From Tellurirhabdus bombi (GTDB lineage: Bacteria; Bacteroidota; Bacteroidia; Cytophagales; Spirosomataceae), in NCBI RefSeq assembly GCF_021484805.1, contig NZ_CP090557.1, forward strand, positions 4,848,001-4,912,000: a stretch of 64,000 nucleotides of DNA, read 5' to 3'. Of this stretch, positions 50,594 through 58,512 are shown piece by piece (within the stretch, counting starts at the first letter, position 1; each line of letters starts with the position of its first letter). The notes beneath the pieces are model-generated. The model worked only from the letters and a program-made list of their open reading frames with translations. It searched no databases and had not been told where the DNA came from. The position numbers and the translations under genes are program-made.

Positions 50594-51454
50594 TTACTTC
50601 AATAAGTTGAGCAGATACTGCCCATAACCACTCTTGACCAGCGGCTGGGCAATGGCTTGCAGTTGCTCATCATTGATGTAGTCCATCCGATAGGCCACTT
50701 CTTCAATTGAGCCAATTTTCAAGCCCTGACGCTCTTCAATCACCTCTACAAACTGACCTGCCTGCATCAACGAAGCAAACGTGCCCGTGTCCAACCACGC
50801 CGTGCCCCGGTCCAGAATGCCGACCTTCAGCCGACCTTGCTCCAGGTACACTTTATTCACATCCGTGATCTCGTACTCCCCGCGCGGGCTAGGCTTGAGT
50901 TGCTTGGCAATTTCGACCACCTCGTTGTCGTAAAAATACAAACCCGGCACGGCATAATTCGATTTAGGTTGAGCCGGCTTCTCTTCGATCGACAACGCTT
51001 TCTTGTGGTCGTCAAATTCCACCACTCCGTAACGCTCCGGATCGTGCACCTTGTAGGCGAATACCACTCCGCCATCGGGGTCGTTGTTGGCTTGCAACAG
51101 CTTCGACAAGCCCGAACCGTAGAAGATGTTGTCCCCCAGAATCAGAGCCACCTTGTCATTGCCAATAAAATCAGCCCCAATCACAAAAGCCTGCGCCAGA
51201 CCGTTAGGCTCAGGCTGCTCGGCGTAGCTGAACGAACAGCCCACCTTTGAGCCATCGCCCAGCAGTTTCTTGAAGTGCGGCAGATCATGCGGTGTCGAGA
51301 TAACGAGAATCTCCCGAATCCCGGCCAACATCAGAATTGACAGCGGGTAATAAATCATGGGTTTGTCATACACCGGCATCAACTGCTTCGAAACAGCCAG
51401 AGTCAACGGGTGCAGACGTGTGCCGGAGCCCCCGGCCAGAATAATACCTTTCAT
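50594..51454 (-). CDS. rfbA: Glucose-1-phosphate thymidylyltransferase
   Basis: 286 residues, full length. It joins glucose-1-phosphate and dTTP to make dTDP-glucose, the first step to dTDP-rhamnose and related sugars. The nucleotide-binding signature is [11 protein letters not shown], followed by [24 protein letters not shown] and [21 protein letters not shown]. The next step, rfbB, lies 95 bases upstream in the same direction, and a hairpin lies in the spacer. rmlC and rmlD are not within the window. Confidence 0.97.
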   Translation of the reverse strand: MKGIILAGGSGTRLHPLTLAVSKQLMPVYDKPMIYYPLSILMLAGIREILVISTPHDLPHFKKLLGDGSKVGCSFSYAEQPEPNGLAQAFVIGADFIGNDKVALILGDNIFYGSGLSKLLQANNDPDGGVVFAYKVHDPERYGVVEFDDHKKALSIEEKPAQPKSNYAVPGLYFYDNEVVEIAKQLKPSPRGEYEITDVNKVYLEQGRLKVGILDRGTAWLDTGTFASLMQAGQFVEVIEERQGLKIGSIEEVAYRMDYINDEQLQAIAQPLVKSGYGQYLLNLLK

Positions 51455-51477
51455 AGTTTGAATGAGCGAGAGAGCGA

Positions 51478-51528
51478 AGGAGTGAAAGAGCGAATGCCAG
51501 GTTGCGCCAGCAATTCACTCTTTCGCTC
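51478..51528 (-). repeat. Imperfect hairpin between rfbB and rfbA
   Basis: GGAGTGAAAGAGCGAAT (51479-51495) faces ATTCACTCTTTCGCTCT (51513-51529) across a 17-base loop. The three mismatches are all transitions that allow G-U pairs in one RNA strand. It could be an RNA element or a small dispersed repeat. Confidence 0.5.
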
Positions 51529-51549
51529 TTTACCGCTTTCTCTCTTTAG

Positions 51550-52608
51550 TTACCGGTTGGCGTACATGTCCTGATAATACTGCTGATAATGACCCGAAGT
51601 CACGTTGTCCATCCACTCCTGGTTGGCTAAGAACCAGTCAACGGTTTTCTCCAACCCTTCGGCAAATTGCAACGAAGGCTCCCAGCCCAGCTCCCGCATA
51701 ATCTTGTGCGCGTCAATGGCATACCGCAGATCGTGGCCCGCGCGGTCGGTGACATAAGTAATTAATTGCACTGACGTCCCTTCGGGCCGACCTAGCTTGC
51801 GGTCCATAATCTGGCACAGCAGGTGCACCAGGTCAATGTTTTTCCACTCGTTAAAGCCACCGATGTTATACGTTTCTCCGTTCTTACCATCGTGGAAAAT
51901 AGTGTCAATCGCTCGGGCGTGATCAATCACATACAGCCAGTCGCGCACATTCTCGCCTTTGCCGTAGACCGGCAGTGGCTTGTTGTTCTGGATGTTATGA
52001 ATCATCAACGGAATCAGCTTCTCGGGAAAGTGATTAGGCCCGTAGTTATTGGAACAGTTAGACAGCACAATGGGCAGTCCGTAGGTGTTGCCATAGGCCC
52101 GCACAAAGTGGTCGGAGGCTGCTTTGGAAGCCGAGTAAGGCGACTGTGGATCGTAAGGCGTCTCTTCGGTGAAGAAATCCTCGGGATTATGCAACGAGCC
52201 GTAAACTTCGTCGGTGGAGACGTGGTAGAAGCGTTTGCCTTCAAAGGCCCCTTTCCAGCTGTTTTTGGCGGCGTTAAGCAGGTTAACTGTACCCACCACA
52301 TTGGTCAGCACGAAAGCCATGGGATCAGTGATGGAACGATCGACGTGGGACTCGGCGGCCAGGTGAATCACACCATCAAAGGCGGTTTGGGCGAAGAGTT
52401 GCTCCAGGAACGTGGCATCGGTGATGTCGCCTTTGACGAAGGTATAGTTGGAAGCCTGCTCGATATCGGTCAGGTTGGCCAGGTTACCGGCGTAGGTCAG
52501 CGCGTCGAGGTTGTAAATTTGGTAATCCGGGTATTTTTGGACGAACAAGCGGACCACGTGGGAACCGATGAAGCCTGCTCCACCGGTAATCAGAATATTT
52601 TTGCTCAT
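51550..52608 (-). CDS. rfbB: dTDP-glucose 4,6-dehydratase
   Basis: 352 residues of the short-chain dehydrogenase fold. NAD-binding GGAGFIGSHVV, then HLAAESHVDRSI, the catalytic block STDEVYGSL with Thr-Asp-Glu and YSASKAASDHFVRAY with Tyr and Lys. It converts dTDP-glucose to dTDP-4-keto-6-deoxyglucose, the branch point for rhamnose and other deoxysugars of surface glycans. It lies between galE (64-base gap) and rfbA. Confidence 0.97.
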   Translation of the reverse strand: MSKNILITGGAGFIGSHVVRLFVQKYPDYQIYNLDALTYAGNLANLTDIEQASNYTFVKGDITDATFLEQLFAQTAFDGVIHLAAESHVDRSITDPMAFVLTNVVGTVNLLNAAKNSWKGAFEGKRFYHVSTDEVYGSLHNPEDFFTEETPYDPQSPYSASKAASDHFVRAYGNTYGLPIVLSNCSNNYGPNHFPEKLIPLMIHNIQNNKPLPVYGKGENVRDWLYVIDHARAIDTIFHDGKNGETYNIGGFNEWKNIDLVHLLCQIMDRKLGRPEGTSVQLITYVTDRAGHDLRYAIDAHKIMRELGWEPSLQFAEGLEKTVDWFLANQEWMDNVTSGHYQQYYQDMYANR

Positions 52609-52672
52609 AAAGTATGGATTTGAAGTTGACCGGTGCGGAGGCAGCTTTTACCAACCTGCCGAACGGCCTTCC

Positions 52673-53689
52673 TTATTTTGAGGTTAATTTTTGTTGCCAG
52701 CGCCAGGCATCGCGCAGGCTATCGGCCAGCGTTTTTTCCGCTTTCCAGCCCATGATGTTATTTACTTTATCAACCTCTGCGTAGATTTTCTCAACGTCAC
52801 CCGGACGGCGGGGTCCAAGGGAATAATTCAGTTTCAGGTCGTTGACTTCCTCAAATGTTTGGACCAGTTCCAGCACGGTGTTGCCCTGTCCTGTACCCAC
52901 ATTAAATACATCGTAATAGTTGCCTTCTGTCTGCTTATCTAGCAAACGCAGCGCCTGAACATGGGCTTTAGCCAAGTCAACCACGTGGATATAATCCCGG
53001 ATGCAAGTGCCGTCGGGCGTATTATAATCATCGCCAAAAATGGTAATTTTTTCGCGCAGCCCCGCCGCTGTTTGCGTTACGAAAGGCACCAGGTTACTTG
53101 GTACACCCAAAGGTAGCTCACCAATCAGAGCGGATGGGTGTGCCCCGATCGGATTAAAATAACGCAGGGAAATAGCCTTGATCGGCGCATTTGCCCGAAC
53201 TACATCCCGGATGATATCTTCGCAAATCGCTTTCGTGTTTCCGTAGGGCGACTGTGCTGGCAGGCGGGGCGTCTCTTCCGTCACCGGCAGTTTTTCCGGC
53301 TGTCCATACACGGTGCAGGACGACGAAAAAACAAAGTTTTTTACCCCGTACTGTTCCATTTTTTCCAGCAGCAACATCGTTGAATCGAGGTTGTTCCGGT
53401 AGTATTTCATCGGTGAAGCCACCGATTCGCCTACTGCCTTGTAGGCCGCAAAATGAATAATTCCGGTGATTTGCTCTTTCTGAAAGATGGTGTCCAGCGC
53501 ATCCGGGTCATTGCAGTCGTTCTCGTAGCAAATGACATCCCGACCCAGAATTTGTTGAAGTCCTTCGAGCGCTGAATGCTCAGAGTTAGAGAAGTTGTCG
53601 ATGATGACAGGCTCATAACCAGCGTTAACGAGCTCTACCACCGTGTGCGAGCCAATGAAGCCTGCGCCGCCAGTAACTAGTATTTTCAT
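52673..53689 (-). CDS. galE: UDP-glucose 4-epimerase
   Basis: 338 residues. NAD-binding GGAGFIGSHTVVEL, HFAAYKAVGESV, SSSCTVYG and the catalytic YGNTK. The C-terminal part has RPGDVEKIYA, typical of GalE. It interconverts UDP-glucose and UDP-galactose for glycan synthesis. It is the first gene of the three nucleotide-sugar genes. No galactose catabolic genes are adjacent, so a biosynthetic role is likely. Some GalE proteins also use UDP-GlcNAc; this cannot be decided here. Confidence 0.95.
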   Translation of the reverse strand: MKILVTGGAGFIGSHTVVELVNAGYEPVIIDNFSNSEHSALEGLQQILGRDVICYENDCNDPDALDTIFQKEQITGIIHFAAYKAVGESVASPMKYYRNNLDSTMLLLEKMEQYGVKNFVFSSSCTVYGQPEKLPVTEETPRLPAQSPYGNTKAICEDIIRDVVRANAPIKAISLRYFNPIGAHPSALIGELPLGVPSNLVPFVTQTAAGLREKITIFGDDYNTPDGTCIRDYIHVVDLAKAHVQALRLLDKQTEGNYYDVFNVGTGQGNTVLELVQTFEEVNDLKLNYSLGPRRPGDVEKIYAEVDKVNNIMGWKAEKTLADSLRDAWRWQQKLTSK

Positions 53690-53811
53690 TTGTTAGAGGT
53701 TTCTGAAAAAATTCTATCGTTGAGTTGGGCCTGTTCATGACCGCCGAATCAATCAACTCCCAGACCGAAAATGTACTGACTAGCGAAAATCTTTTTTGTA
53801 AAATTTTGTTA

Positions 53812-53846
53812 CAAAACTAGGATGACTCTTGCTATTTGATGGCAAA
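53812..53846 (-). promoter_or_regulatory. Possible galE promoter, TTTG-N23-TAGTTTTG
   Basis: On the minus strand, TTTG (53843-53846) and an exact TAGTTTTG -7 box (53812-53819) lie about 123 bases before the galE ATG. This leaves an untranslated leader of about 115 bases. Confidence 0.4.
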
Positions 53847-53955
53847 AGTATAAAATTCAGGAGGCTTCTGAAAATTGTTTTTATCTTAGGGCTGGGTCGT
53901 CCCTGCATACGATCCTTGTGAAGTTGTAACGCCGAACCGATTCCCGTGAACGCGC

Positions 53956-54831
53956 ATGATAAATAATAGTGAAATTAAGGCGTTGATTTCGTTATTGGAC
54001 GACGAAGATCAGGAGATAACCGAACACGTTGAACAGCGTATTCGCCAGCTGGGTGGCCAGATGATTCCTTACCTCGAAAGTGAGTGGGAAGGGAGTTTTA
54101 ATCCGGTTGTTCAGAAAAAAATAGAAGAGCTAATTCATGATTTGCAATACCAATCCGTTCTTGAACGAATCCGCGTCTGGAAAGAAGGCGGCAGCATCGA
54201 TTTGCTGGAAGGACTCTGGATTATTGCTACCTATCAGTACCCGGATTTGTCCCTTGACAAACTCCGCCGCGATATTGAACAGCTTTACTACGAGGTCTGG
54301 CTGGAAGCCCGTTCAGACATGCATCCGGTTGATCAGATTAAAACGCTCAACCATGTTTTTTTCAATAAACTGAAGTTTGCAGCGAATACAAAGCACTTCC
54401 ACTCTCCCTCTAATTCAATGATTAACATTGTGTTAGATACGCGGCGAGGAAATCCGATTTCGCTTTGTACCATCTACATGCTGATTGCCCAGAAACTGGG
54501 GATGCCGGTTTATGGAGTAAATCTGCCCAGCTTGTTTGTGTTGACCTATAAACAAGGGACGACGCAGTTTTACATCAATGTTTTTAACCGGGGTTTGGTT
54601 TTTTCCAAGTCTGACATTGATCATTACATTGGCCAGTTAAACCTCAAACCAACCGATACGTTCTACCAGCCCTGCCCGAATGTGGACATCATCCGGCGGG
54701 TGCTCCGAAACCTGATGCTCGCTTTTGAAAAAACGGGCGATACGGATCGGATGAAGGAAGTAGAAAAGATCATGGAGTCAATTCAGGATGAAGATGCGCA
54801 GCCACCTTTGTCCGATTATACCAACAAGTAA
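53956..54831 (+). CDS. SirB1-like transglutaminase-fold protein
   Basis: 291 residues. The central part (about 115-225) is the Transglut_core2 domain of SirB1/YchA-type proteins: LNHVFFNKLKFAAN, SMINIVLDTRRGNPISLCTIYMLIAQKLGMPVYGVNLPSLFVL. The Cys in ISLCTIY stands at the position of the papain-like nucleophile in this fold, though SirB1 proteins are thought to be non-enzymatic. Residues 1-90 are helical, like HEAT/TPR units. No transport signal is present. The role in bacteria is poorly known. It stands alone, followed by a terminator. Confidence 0.85.
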   Translation: MINNSEIKALISLLDDEDQEITEHVEQRIRQLGGQMIPYLESEWEGSFNPVVQKKIEELIHDLQYQSVLERIRVWKEGGSIDLLEGLWIIATYQYPDLSLDKLRRDIEQLYYEVWLEARSDMHPVDQIKTLNHVFFNKLKFAANTKHFHSPSNSMINIVLDTRRGNPISLCTIYMLIAQKLGMPVYGVNLPSLFVLTYKQGTTQFYINVFNRGLVFSKSDIDHYIGQLNLKPTDTFYQPCPNVDIIRRVLRNLMLAFEKTGDTDRMKEVEKIMESIQDEDAQPPLSDYTNK

Positions 54832-54839
54832 ACTTTTTT

Positions 54840-54881
54840 CCTGAGTTCTGTCTGTTGAGGATAGGGCTCAGGCTTTTTTTT
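54840..54881 (+). terminator. Terminator after the SirB1-like gene
   Basis: CCTGAG (54840-54845) and CTCAGG (54867-54872) enclose a 21-base loop and are followed by a run of eight or more T. Confidence 0.65.
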
Positions 54882-54886
54882 TATTC

Positions 54887-55519
54887 TCACAAAGCCACGG
54901 CAACCAAACCGGGTCCGGCTAAATAACACCGAATGGTTAATTTGGCGACATAGTCCGGCAAACGCACATGGCCAACCAACCACTCGGCTCCGTCTTCAAA
55001 TGGCTCAACGTGGAGGTGCTCCCGGAAAGTAAGTTGCCGCTTACCATACAGTTTATACAGCGCTTCTTTTGCGCACCAATAGACGGCCAGGCGGGACAGA
55101 TTTCCACCGGCATCCGCAATTTCATCATCTGACAGCACTCTTGGCACAACGCGGCCAAACTGGCTTCGGAAAGGCTCAATATCAATCCCTACCGCTCGCT
55201 CCGGGTGCCATACTGCCGCCGCCCAGCCCAACGTATGCGAAATCGAAACGTGCGCCTCTTGCCCGATCAGAAATGGTTTTCCGTGTTCATCTTTAGCCAT
55301 TCCAGCATAGATCATTCCCTGGCTTTCCACGAGTTCACAAACAGCAGCCCGACAGGCCAGCCATTCGGTACGCTGGGCCGGATGCCGGATTGAATCCAGT
55401 TCGGCAAGCTCAACGGCAGTCAAGGGCAATGAGGCCCGCAACGTAGCCTCCTCTTCCTCAATTTTCCACAAAACAGCTACACAATCATCGTGCAGTAATA
55501 GCGTTTGTTGCAGGGGCAT
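54887..55519 (-). CDS. 4'-phosphopantetheinyl transferase, Sfp type
   Basis: 210 residues. It transfers 4'-phosphopantetheine from CoA to a Ser of acyl or peptidyl carrier proteins. Signatures: HVSISHTLGWAAAVW, the Mg-binding VGIDIEPFR and the WCAKEALYKLYG helix with the conserved Glu and Lys. The length, about 210 residues, fits the Sfp/Gsp type rather than short AcpS. No polyketide or peptide synthetase is nearby, so it may serve fatty acid or flexirubin-type carrier proteins elsewhere. Confidence 0.93.
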   Translation of the reverse strand: MPLQQTLLLHDDCVAVLWKIEEEEATLRASLPLTAVELAELDSIRHPAQRTEWLACRAAVCELVESQGMIYAGMAKDEHGKPFLIGQEAHVSISHTLGWAAAVWHPERAVGIDIEPFRSQFGRVVPRVLSDDEIADAGGNLSRLAVYWCAKEALYKLYGKRQLTFREHLHVEPFEDGAEWLVGHVRLPDYVAKLTIRCYLAGPGLVAVAL

Positions 55520-55532
55520 TCCTGAATCTGAT

Positions 55533-55540
55533 TAATTTTG
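55533..55540 (+). promoter_or_regulatory. -7 element TAATTTTG for the WD40 gene
   Basis: An exact TAnnTTTG match 47 bases before the ATG at 55587, with TTG at 55508-55510 giving a 22-base spacer. The -33 part overlaps the start of the divergent transferase gene. Confidence 0.45.
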
Positions 55541-55586
55541 TTGTAAAAATAGCAGTCAGTACCGGTCTGCCGCCAACATCTCGCCC

Positions 55587-56504
55587 ATGCTCATAAAAAA
55601 AGTTGACACCTTTGCCGGCCACCGCGATTGTGTTTATGCCCTGGCACCTGGTTCTGAGCCGGCCCAATTTTTTTCGGCTGGAGCCGATGGACAGGTGGTG
55701 CGCTGGCGCCTGGACAAGCCCGATCTGGGAAGGCTGGTTGCCCGCATTCCTTCCTCGGTGTACGCCATTACTTACGACGAAACGCACGAGCTGTTGTGGG
55801 TAGGCCAAAACTACGAAGGCCTTCACCTCATTCAGCCTGACCAGCAACGTGAAACCCACTCGGTTAAACTCACGACAGCCGCCATTTTTGACATTCAGCT
55901 AATTGATGATCTGGCGCTGCTTGCCCTGTCAGATGGGGTCGTGATTGTATTGGATACGTCTCCCCTGCCCGAGGCGCCCCCCGTGGTCAGGAAGCACCTG
56001 AAAGCCTCAAACAAAAGTGCCCGTTCCATCTCCATCCGACCCGATAAAAACGAATTTGCCGTTGGTTACAGCGACAATGATATCCGCATTTTTGATTTAC
56101 AGAGTCTAGAACTGAAGCACCTCATTGCGGCGCACACAAACTCAGTTTTTACGGTTTGTTACTCTCCGGATAGTCGTTATTTGTTGTCGGCTGGTCGGGA
56201 CGCGCATCTGAAAATCTGGGATGTAGCGCAGCATTATAAGCCGCTAGAATCCATTCCGGCGCATCTTTTTGCCATAAATCACATCGCTTATCATCCAGAC
56301 GGCACTCTATTTGCTACGTGCAGCATGGATAAGTCGGTCAAGGTGTGGGATGCGCAGACGTTCAGGCTCCTTAAGGTGATCGACCGGGCGCGCCACGCTG
56401 GACACGGCACCTCGGTCAATAAACTTTGGTGGTCATCGTTTCATCAACAGCTTGTCTCTTGCGGCGACGATAAATTAATTTCGGTCTGGGAGGTTTCCCG
56501 GTAA
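55587..56504 (+). CDS. WD40-repeat protein
   Basis: 305 residues composed of about six to seven WD40 blades: FAGHRDCVYALAP...VVRWRL, SVYAITYDETHELLWVG, ARSISIRPDKNEFAVGYSDNDIRIFDL, IAAHTNSVFTVCYSPDSRYLLSAGRDAHLKIWDV, IPAHLFAINHIAYHPDGTLFATCSMDKSVKVWDA and a last blade ending LISVWEV. Such propellers serve as protein-binding platforms. There is no signal peptide, so it is cytosolic. The next gene is the DivIVA protein (127 bases downstream), but no partner can be named. Confidence 0.93.
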   Translation: MLIKKVDTFAGHRDCVYALAPGSEPAQFFSAGADGQVVRWRLDKPDLGRLVARIPSSVYAITYDETHELLWVGQNYEGLHLIQPDQQRETHSVKLTTAAIFDIQLIDDLALLALSDGVVIVLDTSPLPEAPPVVRKHLKASNKSARSISIRPDKNEFAVGYSDNDIRIFDLQSLELKHLIAAHTNSVFTVCYSPDSRYLLSAGRDAHLKIWDVAQHYKPLESIPAHLFAINHIAYHPDGTLFATCSMDKSVKVWDAQTFRLLKVIDRARHAGHGTSVNKLWWSSFHQQLVSCGDDKLISVWEVSR

Positions 56505-56557
56505 GTAAACTATTTATCTTTTTTTCGCATATTCCAACTGTTATTCTGATTAAAATA

Positions 56558-56589
56558 TTGATATTTTTGACCATCCACTCTTATTTTTC
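56558..56589 (+). promoter_or_regulatory. Possible promoter of the DivIVA gene, TTG-N21-TATTTTTC
   Basis: TTG (56558-56560) and TATTTTTC (56582-56589; seven of eight bases fit TAnnTTTG) lie 43 bases before the ATG at 56632. Confidence 0.4.
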
Positions 56590-56631
56590 AATAAAACCAC
56601 TAGTTATGTGGTCATTTCAACCCGAGCTGTT

Positions 56632-57561
56632 ATGAAAATTACGCCCATCGAGATACGCCAGCACTCCTTTGAAAAAGCCATGCGTGGCTACCGAACTGAT
56701 GAAGTGGAGGCTTTTCTGGCTTCGTTATCACAGGAATGGGAGCGCGTTCTGAGCGAACAGAAAATGCTCAAAATGCAGTTGGAATTAGCCGAAAAAGAAC
56801 GCAATGAGCTTAAGGAGATTCAGCAGACGCTGTTCAAAATGCTCAAAACGGCGGAAGATACTAGTTCACAAATCACCGAACAGGCGCAACGGGCAGCAGA
56901 ACAATACCTGAACGAAGCCAAGCAAAAAGCCGATGAGCAACTGGCCGACGCCCGCAAACGCTCTACGCTGATGGTTCAGGATGCTGAAAATCAGGCTCGC
57001 TACATCAAAGACAACGTGTTAACCGACCTGAAAACCATGGAGTATGACTTCAAGGCAATGGAACGGTATAAAGAAAGTCTGATTTCCCAAATCCGCACCT
57101 TGGCAGCCAATGCCGTTGAAAGCGTGGATCGGTTTGAAAAGAAATTTAACCAGCAATCCTTACAGTCCAAAATTGAGGAATTAAGCGTATCAGGGGAAAC
57201 ACCGGAGATTTCAGACGAGTTGCTTGTTGACCCAACCGCGCCCCGGCTCGATGAGGCAGATCATGAAGCGAAGGACCCATCAGAACTAGTTGTTGACCCA
57301 ACAGCACCCGACCTAGAAAACGAATCGTTATCGGCAGAGGAAAATAAACTTTCGACGGACATTGGTGATCCGGTGACGGCCCAGGCTGACGAAGCGGGCG
57401 AAGCAGGCTTTCCTTTTGTAGAGTCTACGAACGATAACGATACGTTGCCGCAGGATTCGACCGATGATGACGTTCCTGCCGACGAAAAAGAGCCACAGCC
57501 AGCTCACGAAGCAACCGCCGAAAAACCGAAAAGTGGCGGATCTTTCTTCGATCAAATTTAA
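56632..57561 (+). CDS. DivIVA-domain coiled-coil protein
   Basis: 309 residues from the ATG at 56632 (a GTG eight codons upstream is possible). The N-terminus KITPIEIRQHSFEKAMRGYRTDEVEAFLASLSQEWE is the DivIVA membrane-binding region, followed by a long coiled coil to about residue 190. The C-terminal 120 residues are acidic and disordered, with the phrase VDPTAP repeated (DPTAPRLDEADHE, VVDPTAPDLENE). In Gram-positives DivIVA marks curved membrane at poles and septa. The function in Bacteroidota is largely unknown. A terminator follows before folB. Confidence 0.9.
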   Translation: MKITPIEIRQHSFEKAMRGYRTDEVEAFLASLSQEWERVLSEQKMLKMQLELAEKERNELKEIQQTLFKMLKTAEDTSSQITEQAQRAAEQYLNEAKQKADEQLADARKRSTLMVQDAENQARYIKDNVLTDLKTMEYDFKAMERYKESLISQIRTLAANAVESVDRFEKKFNQQSLQSKIEELSVSGETPEISDELLVDPTAPRLDEADHEAKDPSELVVDPTAPDLENESLSAEENKLSTDIGDPVTAQADEAGEAGFPFVESTNDNDTLPQDSTDDDVPADEKEPQPAHEATAEKPKSGGSFFDQI

Positions 57562-57566
57562 AGCAG

Positions 57567-57590
57567 AGGCGGGCCAACCCCGCCTTTTTC
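57567..57590 (+). terminator. Terminator after the DivIVA gene
   Basis: AGGCGGG and CCCGCCT with a 5-base loop, then a T run (57585-57589). Confidence 0.85.
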
Positions 57591-57647
57591 TTTTCTTTGT
57601 CAAAAATTGCGACACAAAGAAAGGTGGGCTAAAGACTCACCCCACTC

Positions 57648-57998
57648 ATGGGAACCATTGCACTGGAAGGACTTGAATTTTTCGCCTATCACGGCTTTTC
57701 CGACGAAGAACAGAAGATCGGTAATAAATATTCGGTAGATATTACTGTAGCCACCGACTTTACCGAGGCCGCCCGCCAGGATCGCCTGAGCATGACGGTC
57801 AATTACGAAGAATTATACCGCATCACTTTAGCGGTCATGCAGCGCCCTGCGCGCCTACTGGAGCACATTGCTCACTCGATTTGCGAGGAGATTCGAAATC
57901 GGTATCCAGCCATCGAATCGGTTGAAGTGAGCGTTTCTAAATTTAATCCGCCCATCGGGGGTGTTTGCCACCGCTCAAAAATTACGCTTCGGGGCTAA
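57648..57998 (+). CDS. folB: Dihydroneopterin aldolase FolB
   Basis: 116 residues, full length. FolB cleaves 7,8-dihydroneopterin to 6-hydroxymethyl-dihydropterin in folate synthesis. Visible matches: ALEGLEFFAYHGFSDEEQKIGNKYSVDI, TVNYEELYRI, LLEHIAHSICEEI (the Glu-His region) and the C-terminal SVSKFNPPIGG with the catalytic-site Lys. No other folate genes are next to it. It is followed by a hairpin shared with the convergent ytxJ gene. Confidence 0.95.
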   Translation: MGTIALEGLEFFAYHGFSDEEQKIGNKYSVDITVATDFTEAARQDRLSMTVNYEELYRITLAVMQRPARLLEHIAHSICEEIRNRYPAIESVEVSVSKFNPPIGGVCHRSKITLRG

Positions 57999-58006
57999 CA
58001 TAAACC

Positions 58007-58039
58007 GGCGGTATTTCTTAATTTTCGGGAAATACCGCC
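58007..58039. terminator. Bidirectional hairpin between folB and ytxJ
   Basis: GGCGGTATTTC and GAAATACCGCC form a perfect 11-base stem with an 11-base loop between two convergent genes. Confidence 0.7.
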
Positions 58040-58054
58040 ACTTGGTCAGGCTGT

Positions 58055-58393
58055 TTAAACCGACGCTACCTGGTCTTTCAAGGTATCGAAGGAAATGCCC
58101 ATATGCGATTCATCATAAACACAGGTACCATTTTGAATCAAAAGTACCTGCGGCGATTGATGATCCACGTCAAACGTATCCGCAATTTTATTGGAAACCG
58201 AGCGATAAGTAATCAAATCCAGGTAATACGGTTTGATCCCTGCTGCGTCGTTCCAGCTGCGTTCCAGCCGACTCAGGGCCATTGAACTAATGGAACAGCG
58301 CGTGCTGTGTTTAAAAATCAAAACCGGCTGTTGCGCCGATTCCTGCTTGATGGTTTCTAATTGGTCTTCGCTTTGCAGTTTATTCCAGTTCAT
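58055..58393 (-). CDS. ytxJ: YtxJ-type bacillithiol-system redox protein
   Basis: 112 residues with a thioredoxin-like fold. VLIFKHSTRCSISSMALSRLE carries the single active-site Cys (Cys33) in TRCSIS, as in YtxJ, a monothiol bacilliredoxin-like protein linked to bacillithiol. The cis-Pro segment reads HQSPQVLLIQNG. The other bacillithiol genes (bshA, bshB, bshC) are not in the window, but the presence of YtxJ suggests the cell makes bacillithiol, which is established for many Bacteroidota. Confidence 0.9.
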   Translation of the reverse strand: MNWNKLQSEDQLETIKQESAQQPVLIFKHSTRCSISSMALSRLERSWNDAAGIKPYYLDLITYRSVSNKIADTFDVDHQSPQVLLIQNGTCVYDESHMGISFDTLKDQVASV

Positions 58394-58478
58394 AGCTCAA
58401 ATACACACATAACTACAGACTGATAAGCTTTTTCGGCTCTGAAAAGTTTCGACTATCGCGGCGTAAGGTGGTAATTTG

Positions 58479-58486
58479 TAGCTTTG
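58479..58486 (+). promoter_or_regulatory. -7 element TAGCTTTG before waaA
   Basis: An exact TAnnTTTG match 27 bases before the TTG start at 58513. Transcription from it would leave a leader of only about 20 bases, which supports the TTG as the start. Confidence 0.5.
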
Positions 58487-58512
58487 TGTTCTGATCAGCA
58501 CTTTCCAACACG

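Noticed and set aside
51823-52623. A 266-codon plus-strand open frame
   Set aside because: Antisense to rfbB; Val/Gly/His-rich translation without a known domain.
54887-55519. A secondary-metabolite cluster around the Sfp-type transferase
   Set aside because: No carrier protein, ketosynthase or peptide synthetase is encoded nearby.
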